Assembly: GCF_017876115.1 (NCBI RefSeq)
Contig: NZ_JAGINO010000009.1
Span: 1-64,000 of the forward strand
DNA from: Azospirillum picis
Lineage (GTDB): Bacteria > Pseudomonadota > Alphaproteobacteria > Azospirillales > Azospirillaceae
Length of the DNA: 64,000 nt
Direction of reading: 5' to 3'
Shown here: in pieces, positions 47,233-58,205 of the stretch
How the letters are laid out: each line of letters opens with the position of its first letter
How positions within the stretch are numbered: position 1 is the stretch's first letter
The notes under the pieces: generated by a model
Databases searched by the model: none
Told to the model about the DNA's origin: nothing
The model's input: the letters and a program-made list of their open reading frames with translations, nothing else
Translations under genes and position numbers: made by a program

Positions 47233-48366
47233 TCAATCGAGCGTACGGCGATACCGCTTCAGTGCAACCACCGTCACCACGGCCAGGAACAGCGCGAGCG
47301 CCAGCACCTCCGCCGCGATCTCGGCCACTCCGTTGCCCTTCAGCAGGACGCCGCGGACGATGCGCAGGAAGTGCGTCAGGGGAAGCAGCTCCCCCACCGC
47401 CTGCGCCCAGCCGGGCATGCCGCGGAAGGGGAACATGAAGCCCGACAGCAGCATCGACGGCAAAAAGAAGAAGAAGGACATCTGGATCGCCTGGAGCTGG
47501 TTGCGCGCCAGGGTGGAGAAGGTGAAGCCGACGGCGAGATTGGCCGCGATGAACAGGATCAGCACCGCCGACAGCAGGCCGAGGCTGCCGACGACCGGCA
47601 CGTCGAACAGCAGCCGCGCCGCGACGACGATCAGCAGCACCTGGACATAGCCGACGAGGATGAACGGCACGATCTTGCCCAGCATCACCTCGAAGGGGCG
47701 GACCGGCATGGCCAGCAGCGTCTCCATGGTGCCGCGCTCGCGCTCGCGGGTGACGGCCAGCGAGGTCATCATCACCATGGTCATGGTCAGCACGACCCCT
47801 ATCAGGCCGGGCACGACGTTGTACTGGGTGATGCCTTCCGGGTTGTAGCGGCGGTGGACGCGCAGTTCGACCGGCTCCGGCCCGGCGCGCAGGGCCGAAA
47901 GCGGCCCGGTCAGGTCGGCGTTCAAAGCCTGCCGCGCGATGGTGGTCAGCGCCGACAGCGCGTTGCTGGTCGCCGCGGGATCGGTGGCGTCGGCCTCCAC
48001 CAGCAGCACCGGGCGGCTGCCGCGCTGCAGGTCGCGGGAAAAGCCAGCCGGGATGGTGACGGCGAACTGCACCTCGCCTTCCGCCAGCAGGCGGTCGATC
48101 TCGGCCTCCGAGACGGCATGGCGGACGACGGCGAAATAGCCGGAATTCCCCATCGCCGCGACCAGCGTGCGGGCGAACGGGCTGGAATCGGCGGACAGCA
48201 CGGCCGTCGGCAGGCTCTTGGGGTCGGAGTTGATGGCGAAGCCGAACAGCACAAGCTGGACGATCGGCACCCCCACCATCATGGCGAAGGTCAGCCGGTC
48301 GCGGCGCATCTGGATGAATTCCTTGACCATCACCGCCATCAGGCGGCCTGCGGAGAACCACGCCAT
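47233..48366 (-). CDS. ABC-2 type transporter permease (YhhJ/YbhR-like)
   Basis: This encodes 377 residues with the ABC2_membrane_3 layout: one N-terminal helix (LTFAMMVGVPIVQLVLFGFAI), a periplasmic part of about 130 residues, then five helices including VVPGLIGVVLTMTMVMMTSLAVTRERERGTME. The RERERGTMETLLAMP loop is diagnostic. It should pair with an ATPase and an HlyD-type adaptor, yet neither is adjacent; the next gene upstream is a complete half-transporter of another family. The partner is presumably elsewhere. Confidence 0.9.
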   Translation of the reverse strand: MAWFSAGRLMAVMVKEFIQMRRDRLTFAMMVGVPIVQLVLFGFAINSDPKSLPTAVLSADSSPFARTLVAAMGNSGYFAVVRHAVSEAEIDRLLAEGEVQFAVTIPAGFSRDLQRGSRPVLLVEADATDPAATSNALSALTTIARQALNADLTGPLSALRAGPEPVELRVHRRYNPEGITQYNVVPGLIGVVLTMTMVMMTSLAVTRERERGTMETLLAMPVRPFEVMLGKIVPFILVGYVQVLLIVVAARLLFDVPVVGSLGLLSAVLILFIAANLAVGFTFSTLARNQLQAIQMSFFFFLPSMLLSGFMFPFRGMPGWAQAVGELLPLTHFLRIVRGVLLKGNGVAEIAAEVLALALFLAVVTVVALKRYRRTLD

Positions 48367-48470
48367 CGCAGCACCTCGTCGGCTTGGGAAGGGTCGCGAG
48401 GGTAGCGCGGCCGCGGCCGTGGGGCGATGAGGCGTTCGGGCGCGGGGCGAGGCGAGCGTGTGGTGCGGGG

Positions 48471-50294
48471 CTAGGCCCCCTGCACCGCCGCGTCCGCCCG
48501 GTCGAACTGCAGGGCGGCCAGCCGCGCGTAGAGCCCGCCCTTCGCCACCAGCTCGCCGTGGGTTCCGCTCTCCACGACCCGGCCATGGTCCATCACCACG
48601 ATGCGGTCAGCGTTCAGCACGGTGGCCAGCCGATGGGCGACGATCAGGGTGGTGCGGCCGTGCATCAGCCGGTCCAGCGCATCCTGCACCATGCGTTCGC
48701 TCTCGGCGTCCAACGCGCTGGTCGCCTCGTCCAGCAGCAGCACCGGCGGGTCGCGCAGGATGGCGCGGGCAATGGCCAGGCGCTGGCGCTGGCCGCCGGA
48801 CAGGCGCACGCCCTTCTCGCCCAGGAAGGTGTCCAGCCCCTCCGGCAGCGCGTCCAGGAAGTCCAGGGCGTGGGCGGCCTCGGCGGCCGTGCGCACCTCG
48901 GCGTCGGTCGCCTCCGGGCGGCCGTAGCGGATGTTTTCCCAGGCATTGGCGGAGAACACGACCGGGTCCTGCGCCACGAGGCCGAGGCGGCGGCGCACGT
49001 CCCGCGGATCGGCCTCGCGCAGCTCGACGCCGTCGAGACGCACCGAGCCGGCCTGCGGGTCGTAGTAGCGCAGCAGGAGCTGGAACACCGTCGACTTGCC
49101 GGCACCCGACGGGCCGACCAGGGCCACGCGCTCGCCCGGCCGGATGTCGAGCGAGAACTCCTCCAGCGCCGCCCAGTCCGGGCGCGACGGGTAGTGGAAG
49201 CGCACCCGGTCGAAGGACAGCGCGCCCGCCGGCGGGGTCGGCAACGGCACCGGCACGGCCGGGGCGCGGATCTCCGGCTGGACGGACAGCAGGTCGAACA
49301 GCCGCTCGGTGGCGCCGGCGGCCCGCTGGAGGTCGCCGATCACCTCGCTGATGGCGCCGACCGACCCGGCGACCACGACCGAATAGATCACGAAGGCCGA
49401 CAGCTCGCCCGGCGACAGCCGGCCGGCCACCACGTCGTGCCCGCCGATCCACAGGATGATGCCGACGGCACCGAACACCAGGACGATGACGATCACCGTC
49501 ATCAGCGCCCGCACCCGCACCCTGCGGATGGCGACGTCGAAGGCGTCCTCCACCCGGCGGCCGAACAGGGTGCGGTCGATCGCCTCATGGGTGAATGCCT
49601 GGACGGTGCGGATGGCGGCCAGCGTTTCCTCGACGAAGGAGCCGATGTCGGCCACCCGGTCCTGGCTGTCGCGCGACAGCCTGCGCACCCGCCGGCCGAA
49701 GAAGACGATGGGCGCCACCACCAGCGGCACCACCAGCGCTACCAGCCCGGTCATCTTGGGCGAGGTGACCAGCAGCATGCCGGCGCCGCCGAGGAACAGC
49801 AGCGCATTGCGCAGCGCGATCGACGCCGACGACCCCACGACCACCTGAAGCAACGTGGTGTCGGTGGTGAGGCGCGACAGGATCTCGCCGGTCTTGGTCG
49901 TCTCGAAGAAGCCGGGCGACAGGGTGAGCACATGGTCGTAGACGGCGCGCCGGATGTCGGCCACCACCCGCTCGCCGATCCAGCTCACCAGATAGAAGCG
50001 GCTGTAGGTGGCGGCAGCCATCAGCGCGATCACCCCGAGCAGCACCAGCAGCGCGCGGTCGAGGAGCGTGGTGTCGCCGCCGGCGAAGCCCTGGTCGACC
50101 AGCACGCGCATCCCCTGCCCCAGCCCGAGCACGGTCCCCGCGGCCACGGTCAGCGCCACCATCGCCCCCAGGATCCGCCACTTGTAGGGCATCAGGAACG
50201 GGACGAGCCGGCGGAGCGGGCCGAGATCGCGGCGGCGGCCGGCGTCGCCGCGGGCGTCGGCGGCGAGCATGTCGGGGGAGGGTTGGCGTGCCAC
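48471..50294 (-). CDS. MsbA-type ABC exporter half-transporter
   Basis: This encodes 607 residues from GTG 50294 (MLAAD at 50270 is possible). It has six membrane helices, then the ATPase with Walker [10 protein letters not shown], signature [13 protein letters not shown], Walker [13 protein letters not shown] and H-loop IVAHRLATV. The sequence resembles the lipid A/multidrug exporter-like group of alphaproteobacteria (ABC_6TM ABCB type). It should work as a homodimer. The frame to 50396 adds a Pro/Cys-rich N-terminus that looks non-coding. Confidence 0.92.
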   Translation of the reverse strand: MARQPSPDMLAADARGDAGRRRDLGPLRRLVPFLMPYKWRILGAMVALTVAAGTVLGLGQGMRVLVDQGFAGGDTTLLDRALLVLLGVIALMAAATYSRFYLVSWIGERVVADIRRAVYDHVLTLSPGFFETTKTGEILSRLTTDTTLLQVVVGSSASIALRNALLFLGGAGMLLVTSPKMTGLVALVVPLVVAPIVFFGRRVRRLSRDSQDRVADIGSFVEETLAAIRTVQAFTHEAIDRTLFGRRVEDAFDVAIRRVRVRALMTVIVIVLVFGAVGIILWIGGHDVVAGRLSPGELSAFVIYSVVVAGSVGAISEVIGDLQRAAGATERLFDLLSVQPEIRAPAVPVPLPTPPAGALSFDRVRFHYPSRPDWAALEEFSLDIRPGERVALVGPSGAGKSTVFQLLLRYYDPQAGSVRLDGVELREADPRDVRRRLGLVAQDPVVFSANAWENIRYGRPEATDAEVRTAAEAAHALDFLDALPEGLDTFLGEKGVRLSGGQRQRLAIARAILRDPPVLLLDEATSALDAESERMVQDALDRLMHGRTTLIVAHRLATVLNADRIVVMDHGRVVESGTHGELVAKGGLYARLAALQFDRADAAVQGA

Positions 50295-50553
50295 GCTGTT
50301 CCCACTTGGCTGTTGGGGGTATCGCTGGGGTTGGCTGGCATATAGCGCGGGCGGGAGGCGGCAACAAGGCGCCGGCCGAAGGACAGGGGGCGGCACGGCG
50401 CGGGCTGGCGGGCGCGAGCCGGCACCCGGCTGGCAAAGGCCGGCGAAATGGGGGAAAAGCCCGCCGTTGGACGCTGAAACGCGACCGTTTCAGGGGTTGC
50501 GCCGGCGAGGGTGTTTTGGTATAGACGCCGCTCGCTTTGCAGGAACCCCGGCC

Positions 50554-50778
50554 ATGAAGACTGACATCCATCCCGAATATCACGAGATCACCGTGGTCAT
50601 GACCGACGGCAGCTCGTTCACGACCCGCTCCACCATGGGCAAGCCGGGCGACACGCTGCGCCTCGACATCGACCCGAAGTCGCACCCGGCCTGGACCGGC
50701 GTGCAGAAGCTGCTGGACACCGGTGGGCAGATCGCCAAGTTCAACAAGCGCTTCGCGAACTTCGGCCTCAAGAAGTAA
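50554..50778 (+). CDS. rpmE: 50S ribosomal protein L31
   Basis: This encodes 74 residues: [21 protein letters not shown], then SKMG-type [25 protein letters not shown] and FNKRFANFG. It has no cysteines, so it is the zinc-independent form usual for this group. Divergent from the ABC exporter; a bidirectional terminator separates it from rcdA. Confidence 0.97.
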   Translation: MKTDIHPEYHEITVVMTDGSSFTTRSTMGKPGDTLRLDIDPKSHPAWTGVQKLLDTGGQIAKFNKRFANFGLKK

Positions 50779-50808
50779 GCGGCTCTCGCGCTTCTCGACC
50801 GCCACACG

Positions 50809-50841
50809 AAAAGGGCGCCCGACCGGATCGGGCGCCCTTTT
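50809..50841. terminator. Bidirectional intrinsic terminator
   Basis: AAAAGGGCGCCCGA (50809-50822) and TCGGGCGCCCTTTT (50828-50841) pair perfectly with a 5-base loop. A and T tails on either side serve both rpmE (plus) and rcdA (minus). Confidence 0.93.
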
Positions 50842-50901
50842 CGCGTCTGGATGCCCGCCGATCCCGCGGTGCGGGACCCGGCGGCAGCATGGTCACGGCG
50901 G

Positions 50902-51330
50902 TCAGCCGACCGCCATCTCGGCCGCCGCGCGCTCGACATCGGCGCGGACCATGGCGTCGAGCCGGTGGACACGCATGTAAAGGCTGTGGCTGCGCTCCAG
51001 CAGGCTGCGCAGGCCGGACGGCAACTCCTCGTTTTCCGGGCCGCTGGGATCGGAACAGATCTCGCCGCCGGACAGGGAGAAGTCCTCACTCGCGGCCTGC
51101 TCCTTCGTCATCTCCCCGGCATGGACCGCCTTCTGCGCCAGCAGCCACGCCATCACCTGGGTCAGGCGGCTGGTCACGCGCATGGATTCATAGGAAACCT
51201 GCAGACGAGCCTGCGGCGGGAGCTTCCGGTGTTCCGACGCATCCTGGTACGCGATGTAATTCCTGGCCTCGATCAAGAGAGCCATGGTTTCATCGTAGGG
51301 ACCGTTGAAGAAGAAGCTTTGCGAAGTCAT
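50902..51330 (-). CDS. rcdA: RcdA-like protein (DUF1465), regulator of CtrA degradation
   Basis: This encodes 142 residues. SFFFNGPYDETMALLIEARNYIAYQD, YESMRVTSRLTQVMAWLLAQKAV and ERSHSLYMRVHRLDAMV are the DUF1465 three-helix-bundle pattern. In Caulobacter RcdA is an adaptor that helps ClpXP destroy CtrA during the cell cycle. Here the same role is inferred from family only. It ends at the shared terminator with rpmE and is divergent from hsp20. Confidence 0.9.
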   Translation of the reverse strand: MTSQSFFFNGPYDETMALLIEARNYIAYQDASEHRKLPPQARLQVSYESMRVTSRLTQVMAWLLAQKAVHAGEMTKEQAASEDFSLSGGEICSDPSGPENEELPSGLRSLLERSHSLYMRVHRLDAMVRADVERAAAEMAVG

Positions 51331-51465
51331 GGTCGTCGGACCCCTCCCGCGGCTGCGCGGCCCTAGCGTGAGCCTTGCCGCAACTGATTAACAATTGGTG
51401 ACCGCAGGCTACCGGGCAACCCCGGGGGATTTTTCACATGATCCCCGGACGGCCGTTGCGACCCC

Positions 51466-51493
51466 CTTGAACAGGAAAACGCGTCCCCTATCT
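51466..51493 (+). promoter_or_regulatory. RpoH (sigma-32) promoter of hsp20
   Basis: CTTGAA at 51466-51471, then 16 bases, then CTATCT at 51488-51493 (within CCCCTATCT). This matches the alphaproteobacterial heat-shock consensus CTTGAA-N16/17-CYTATNT. The start would be near 51500, giving a leader of about 100 bases. Confidence 0.65.
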
Positions 51494-51545
51494 CTCGCTC
51501 GTCCGGCGGATGCCCATCAGGGGTCCGCCATTCAACCCCGCCCCA

Positions 51546-51602
51546 GAGGACCGACCAAGACGTGGTCCTCGACGGCCGTATCGCTCTTTCGGAGGATATG
51601 TC
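51546..51602 (+). promoter_or_regulatory. hsp20 leader: candidate RNA thermometer
   Basis: GAGGACC (51546-51552) pairs perfectly with GGTCCTC (51564-51570). The same GTCCTC can instead pair with GAGGAT of the ribosome site (GGAGGA at 51591-51596). The two pairings exclude each other. Small heat-shock genes of this class often carry ROSE-type thermometers; this is not a clear ROSE match. Confidence 0.4.
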
Positions 51603-52091
51603 ATGCGCAGCTACGACCTCTCGCCCCTGTTCCGGTCCACCGTCGGTTTCGACCGCCTGTCGCGTCTGCTGGAGACTGCGACGACCGGCGAGGAGGCGGC
51701 GTCCTACCCGCCCTACAACATCGAGAAGATGAACGAGGACTCGTACCGGATCACCATGGCCGTTGCCGGGTTCGGTCTCGATGACCTCGCGATCACCGCC
51801 CACCAGAACTCCCTCACCGTCACTGGTAAAGCTAAGAAGGACGAGCCGAGCGGCCAATTCCTCTACCGGGGTATCGCCGGCCGCGCGTTCGAGCGCCGCT
51901 TCCAGCTTGCCGACTTCATCAAAGTGACGGGGGCGTCACTTCAGAATGGCCTTCTGTACATCGAGTTGGCGCGCGAGGTACCCGAAGCGATGAAGCCCCG
52001 CTCCATCGCGATCACCACCGCCGACCGGCGTGACCAGGTCGAGGTGGGGGCTCCCGCCCCGGCCCCGGCGCTGACCCAGCAGGCGGCCTGA
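51603..52091 (+). CDS. Small heat-shock protein, Hsp20 family
   Basis: This encodes 162 residues from ATG 51603, six bases after GGAGGA. YDLSPLFRSTVGFDRLSRLLE is the usual N-terminus. The alpha-crystallin domain runs from YPPYNIEKMNEDSYRITMAVAG to NGLLYIELAREVPE, with GIAGRAFERRFQLAD in the middle. The C-terminal KPRSIAI is the I-x-I-like anchoring motif. It is an ATP-independent holdase for unfolded proteins. RpoH-type promoter and structured leader are upstream; a strong terminator follows. Confidence 0.96.
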   Translation: MRSYDLSPLFRSTVGFDRLSRLLETATTGEEAASYPPYNIEKMNEDSYRITMAVAGFGLDDLAITAHQNSLTVTGKAKKDEPSGQFLYRGIAGRAFERRFQLADFIKVTGASLQNGLLYIELAREVPEAMKPRSIAITTADRRDQVEVGAPAPAPALTQQAA

Positions 52092-52137
52092 CCACCCGTC
52101 CGGGCCCTCGCGGGCTGACGGACGGCCGATATGGCAA

Positions 52138-52172
52138 CGGCGCCCCGGACAGGCCGGGGCGCCGCTTTTCTT
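52138..52172 (+). terminator. Intrinsic terminator of hsp20
   Basis: CGGCGCCCCGG-ACAGG-CCGGGGCGCCG followed by CTTTTCTTTT: an 11-bp stem with a 5-base loop, 47 bases after the stop. Confidence 0.92.
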
Positions 52173-52272
52173 TTCGTTCCGATCTCTTTGCTTGGCCGAT
52201 CTCTTTGCTTGGCCGGTTTCGCTTGGCCGGTTTCTCCTGCCGGCAGGTTTCCTTGCCTGCCCGCTTGCCGGC

Positions 52273-52875
52273 TCAGCGGGCGAGCTTGCCCGTGTCGAGC
52301 ACGATCATCGCCACGCCGATCGTCTGCTTGCCGGCCGGATCGACCAGCGGGACGCTGGTTTCGGCCAGCATCGCGCCGGACTTGTCGTCCTTCTCGGGCT
52401 CGGCCATGTAGACATCCGCCCCGCCGGTGAAGACCTTCTGCCATTTCGGCTCGTCGCCCTGCCAGTAGTCGGAGGTGCCGTCGGTCTGGGCGACGTTGAG
52501 GCCGCGGTCGTCCATCACCAGGATCTCGGCGATCCGCCCGCCGCTGCCGGCCACCACCTCCTTCAGCCTCCTCGACAGCTCGCTGGAGGCGATGGCGTCA
52601 TAGGCCGGGTTGGCGCCGCCGCCCTTGACCGCCGCCTTCCACTGCGCGTCCATTTCATCGATCCTGCCCTGGGTGATGCCGGCGTTCCTGGCGTTCTGGG
52701 CCTTGACCGCGCCCAATACGGCCGAATCCGAAAGCCAGGGCTGGGCTTCCTGGCCGACCGCCTTGCGGACCGCGGCCTCCAGCGCCGGGTCGGCGGCGGA
52801 GGCCGCGACCGGCAGGGCGATGGCGGACAGCGCGGCCATCGCGCCTCCGATGATCCCGTATCGACTCAGCATCAT
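52273..52875 (-). CDS. Exported sensor-like (PDC/cache-type) protein
   Basis: This encodes 200 residues from ATG 52875, preceded by GGGAGGAA. The signal peptide is residues 1-28 (IIGGAMAALSAIALPVAASA). The mature part, with RIAEILVMDDRGLNVAQTDGTSDYWQGDEPKWQKVF and a C-terminal SVPLVDPAGKQTIGVAMIVLD, reads like a single PDC/cache ligand-binding domain, but free in the periplasm rather than attached to a kinase or MCP. The ligand is unknown. Between hsp20 and a small membrane protein. Confidence 0.78.
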   Translation of the reverse strand: MMLSRYGIIGGAMAALSAIALPVAASAADPALEAAVRKAVGQEAQPWLSDSAVLGAVKAQNARNAGITQGRIDEMDAQWKAAVKGGGANPAYDAIASSELSRRLKEVVAGSGGRIAEILVMDDRGLNVAQTDGTSDYWQGDEPKWQKVFTGGADVYMAEPEKDDKSGAMLAETSVPLVDPAGKQTIGVAMIVLDTGKLAR

Positions 52876-53089
52876 ATGGATTCCTCCCATTGACGGCGCC
52901 TTGTTCGGCCCGACCTTTCCGGGCATGGCGGCGGTGGAAGGAATGGTGGAAGCGGTGATGCCGGAGAGGTGCGGGGTCCGCGTTGTTTTTCCGTCCAGCG
53001 GCGTATCCGCAATACCAGCGCCCATGTGGAGCCAACGGGAGAATCCGATGGGTGACTCCGAGAATCGCCCCCGGCACGCGCGGGCCGCG

Positions 53090-53749
53090 TCAGCGGCGCG
53101 GTTGGTCGGGCGGCGCCAGCACCCATTGCGCGTAGCCCGCCCGCATCAGCTCGTAGGCCGCCACGAGGCCGCCGGCGGCGGCATAGGCGGTGACCAGCAC
53201 CTGTTCCGGCGACACCCGCGCGCCCAGCAGCACCAGCAACGCCCCCAGGAAGGGTCCGCCCAGCAGGAACGCCGCCAGCCACAACGGCTCGGCCGACAGC
53301 CAGGCGCTCAGCACCTCCCGCGTGCGCTGCGACAGCCGCAGCAGCGATCCGGCCTTGGCATCGAGCGCGGTCAGGCTGCCGGCACGGAGTTCGGCGACGC
53401 GCCGGCCGTCGCCGTCGATGAACACCACCGCCACGGTCAGGCCATGCCGCCGGACCGTGGCCCGCACCGAGTCGCCGAGATGCGTGTCGAGCAGGAGCGT
53501 GTTGCCGCCCAGGGACGGCAGGGCGTCCAGCACCTCGGCGGGCGGCTCGCCCCACTCGCGCAACGCCTCCAGGATGACGCGGGGATCGTCGCAGGGGATC
53601 GCATCCATATGGATCACCCGCCCACGCGCCGCCGTCACCCGCAGGACCAGGACCTGCTGCGCCGCATCCTGCGACCCTTCCACCCGCAGGCCGCCTTCAG
53701 CCACATAGGAGAATCGCAGGCATCCATCGCGACGGCTGAGCGTGTTCAT
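53090..53749 (-). CDS. Hypothetical membrane protein, 219 residues
   Basis: ATG 53749 (MNTLSRRDGCLRFSYVAEGG). The first 140 residues are soluble with beta-strand character (VLVLRVTAARGRVIHMDAI, LTVAVVFIDGDGRRVAEL). Two C-terminal membrane helices follow (LWLAAFLLGGPFLGALLVLLG and LVTAYAAAGGLVAAYELM). I do not recognise a family. The upstream extension to 53884 adds low-quality residues. It may be co-transcribed with nothing; the next gene on the same strand is more than 200 bases away. Confidence 0.65.
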   Translation of the reverse strand: MNTLSRRDGCLRFSYVAEGGLRVEGSQDAAQQVLVLRVTAARGRVIHMDAIPCDDPRVILEALREWGEPPAEVLDALPSLGGNTLLLDTHLGDSVRATVRRHGLTVAVVFIDGDGRRVAELRAGSLTALDAKAGSLLRLSQRTREVLSAWLSAEPLWLAAFLLGGPFLGALLVLLGARVSPEQVLVTAYAAAGGLVAAYELMRAGYAQWVLAPPDQPRR

Positions 53750-53907
53750 GACGGCGGCAACCCTTCCGGTGGCATCCCGCGCCGGGCGGTCCGGCGGCGA
53801 TCGTTGGGAGCGGGATCTGGGCGTTGGTGATGGAATGACCAACAAACCAGCCGGGCGAACGGCCATCGGGCCGTCCGGGCGCAAAAGGGGAGGACCGGAA
53901 GGCGAAC

Positions 53908-53942
53908 AGAAAAAAAGCGCCGAACCCTTCGGGCTGGCGCTT
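53908..53942 (-). terminator. Terminator of tRNA-Ser
   Basis: On the minus strand AAGCGCC...GGCGCTTTTTTTC: an imperfect stem with a seven-T run, about 45 bases after the tRNA. Confidence 0.75.
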
Positions 53943-53988
53943 CATGCCTCGTCTCTCGCCTTGCGTCTCATGCGCTCAGGAGAGAGAA

Positions 53989-54078
53989 TGGCGGATGGGG
54001 GGAGATTCGAACTCCCGATACCCGTGAAGGTATGCCGCATTTCGAGTGCGGTGCATTCAACCGCTCTGCCACCCATCC
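53989..54078 (-). tRNA. tRNA-Ser (CGA)
   Basis: 90 bases with a long variable arm. Acceptor GGATGGG/CCCATCC, discriminator G and encoded CCA. The anticodon stem CCGCA/TGCGG holds CTCGAAA, so the anticodon is CGA. T-arm GAGTTCGAATCTC. Confidence 0.96.
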
Positions 54079-54178
54079 GCTGCCCCGTCTGGCGGGGTGC
54101 GGCGGAACCTATCGAAAGGCTTTGGAGCGCGCAAGCCTTTTTTGCGGAAAAATGCGCACCGTCCGGCCTGCTTGGCTG

Positions 54179-54206
54179 TTGACTTCCGACCCCTCGTGAG
54201 TATAGA
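54179..54206 (+). promoter_or_regulatory. Sigma-70 promoter of rplU-rpmA
   Basis: TTGACT (54179-54184), 16 bases, TATAGA (54201-54206). Both hexamers are near consensus. Start near 54213; leader about 75 bases. Confidence 0.75.
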
Positions 54207-54222
54207 TCGTCGCTCCCATGAA

Positions 54223-54270
54223 CGGGCTTGCGCATCGAACGGTGGGCGAGAAGCCCGCCGTTTGTTTTGA
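54223..54270 (+). promoter_or_regulatory. rplU leader: candidate attenuator
   Basis: A stem AACGGTGGGC/GCCCGCCGTT (54238-54247 with 54253-54262) runs into TTGTTTTG, as an intrinsic terminator would. Upstream CGGGCTT (54223-54229) is fully complementary to AAGCCCG (54251-54257), which includes the 3' arm, giving a mutually exclusive antiterminator. Ribosomal-protein autocontrol by L21 is the likely use; inferred. Confidence 0.45.
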
Positions 54271-54287
54271 CATAGGCAGTGACGACA

Positions 54288-54605
54288 ATGTTTGCAGTGA
54301 TCCGCACCGGCGGCAAGCAGTACAAGGTCGCCAATGGCGACGTGATCCGTGTTGAGAAGCTCGACGCCGAAGCTGGCGCCTCCATCACGCTCGAAGACGT
54401 GCTGATGGTCGGCGACGCCGGCAACACCACCATCGGCACCCCGACCGTCGCGGGCGCCAACGTGGTGGCTGAGGTCGTCGCCCAGGATCGCGGCCCGAAG
54501 ATCATCGTCTTCAAGAAGAAGCGTCGCCAGAACTACCGCCGTAAGAACGGCCACCGCCAGGACCTGACCGTCCTGCGCATCACCGGCATCAACGGCGCGG
54601 CCTGA
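54288..54605 (+). CDS. rplU: 50S ribosomal protein L21
   Basis: This encodes 105 residues from ATG 54288: [20 protein letters not shown], then [21 protein letters not shown] and a LTVLRITGI end, the complete L21. A start three codons earlier is less likely. A good sigma-70 promoter and a structured leader precede it. It heads the conserved rplU-rpmA(-obgE) order; a terminator lies between rpmA and obgE. Confidence 0.97.
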   Translation: MFAVIRTGGKQYKVANGDVIRVEKLDAEAGASITLEDVLMVGDAGNTTIGTPTVAGANVVAEVVAQDRGPKIIVFKKKRRQNYRRKNGHRQDLTVLRITGINGAA

Positions 54606-54658
54606 TCCGCATCGCGGATCGGTTCGGCACCTCTTCTCAGCATTAGGAGCAACACCCC

Positions 54659-54943
54659 ATGGCACACAAAAAGGCAGGCGGCTCGTCCCGCAACGGCCGT
54701 GACTCCGCCGGCCGCCGTCTCGGCGTGAAGCGCTTCGGCGGCGAGGCCGTCATCTCCGGCAACATCATCGTTCGCCAGCGTGGCACCAAGTTCCACCCGG
54801 GCGAGAATGTCGGCATCGGCCGCGACCACACCCTGTTCGCGATGGCCGACGGCCAGGTCTTCTTCAAGCACAGCTCGAACGGCCGCACTTTCGTGAACGT
54901 CGTTCCGGCCAATGACCAGGCCCCGGCGGTCGCCGCGGAGTAA
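54659..54943 (+). CDS. rpmA: 50S ribosomal protein L27
   Basis: This encodes 94 residues beginning [20 protein letters not shown], with [28 protein letters not shown]. The N-terminal tail reaches the peptidyl-transferase centre. It has no cleavable extension, unlike the Firmicute form. It follows rplU by 53 bases. Confidence 0.98.
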   Translation: MAHKKAGGSSRNGRDSAGRRLGVKRFGGEAVISGNIIVRQRGTKFHPGENVGIGRDHTLFAMADGQVFFKHSSNGRTFVNVVPANDQAPAVAAE

Positions 54944-54996
54944 ACCTGAGGTCGTTGCGCGGCCTGTGTCTCAGGCCAGCACGCTTGTGGGATAAG

Positions 54997-55033
54997 TCGG
55001 GGGACCGGGCGACCGGCCCCCGATTTTCGTTTT
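54997..55033 (+). terminator. Intrinsic terminator of rplU-rpmA
   Basis: TCGGGGG-A-CCGG / CCGG-CCCCCGA (one bulged A) then TTTTCGTTTT. It makes obgE a separate transcription unit or lowers read-through into it. Confidence 0.85.
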
Positions 55034-55035
55034 GA

Positions 55036-57459
<2,424 letters not shown>

Positions 57460-57463
<4 letters not shown>

Positions 57464-58116
57464 GCATGGCCCCGAAACGCCTTCCGATCCGCGCCGTGCT
57501 GTGGGACATCGACGGCACGCTGATGGACAGCGAGCCCTGGCACCAGCGCATCACCGTCGACCTCTGCCGGGTCTACGGCCATGACCTGAGCGAAGAGGAC
57601 TGCCAGGCGATGCACGGCGTCGCCTTCCGCGACATCTACGCAGCGCTCCACGCCCGCCGCCCCTTCCCCATCGACCTGCACAGCCTGACCGACGAGATCA
57701 ACGCGCAGTACATCGCCCGCGTGGCCGAGGTGCAGCCGCGCGAGGGCGCCTTCGCGCTGGTCGAGGCCTTCGCGGCGCGCGGGCTGGCGCAGGCCTGCGT
57801 GTCGAACGGCGGCCGCATGATCGTCGACGCCAACATGCGCGCCATGGCGATCCCGCATTTCCGCTTCAGCATTGCCCGCGAGGACGTCGTCAACGGCAAG
57901 CCCCACCCGGAGCCCTACCTGCTGGCGGCCTCGATGCTGGGCCTGCCGCCGGAGGCCTGCGCGGTGATCGAGGACAGCCCCACCGGCGCCCGCAGCGCCA
58001 AGGCCGCCGGCATGCTGACCATCGCCTGGCCCCAGCACCCGGCGGTGGTCTTCGACGCCCTCGACCATCTGGTCGAGGATCCGGCCAGCCTGGACTGGGA
58101 CGAGCTCTGCGGCTGA
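57460..58116 (+). CDS. HAD family phosphatase (beta-phosphoglucomutase-like)
   Basis: This encodes 218 residues from GTG 57460, sharing GTGA with the proB stop; ATG 57466 is possible. Motif I is VLWDIDGTLMDSEPWH, motif II ACVSNGGR, motif III GKPHPEPYLLAA and motif IV VIEDSPTGARSAKAAGM. The helical cap (C1) sits between I and II. It removes phosphate from a small sugar- or glycolate-type substrate; which one is unclear. Confidence 0.92.
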
Positions 58117-58140
58117 GGCGAGCTTCGCGCGCCGGCCCGA

Positions 58141-58186
58141 ACCCAAGCCCTCCCCCGTCCAGCGGGGAGGGTTAGGGTGGAGGCGG
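58141..58186. repeat. Dispersed palindromic intergenic repeat (copy 5)
   Basis: AAGCCCTCCCCCGTCC-AGCGGGGAGGGTTAGGGTGGAGGCGGG lies between the convergent HAD and polysaccharide deacetylase genes. It shares the CCCTCCCCC...GGGAGGGTTAGG pattern with the copies at 8848 and 15471. Confidence 0.7.
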
Positions 58187-58205
58187 GACAGCCTGCACCG
58201 GCCCC

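Noticed and set aside
51546..51602. ROSE element before hsp20
   Set aside because: The conserved UUGCU-type anti-SD strand with a bulged G was not found, so only a generic thermometer is proposed.
54218..54349. Leader peptide frame before and into rplU
   Set aside because: No ribosome site and no amino-acid bias; the RNA hairpins explain the region better.
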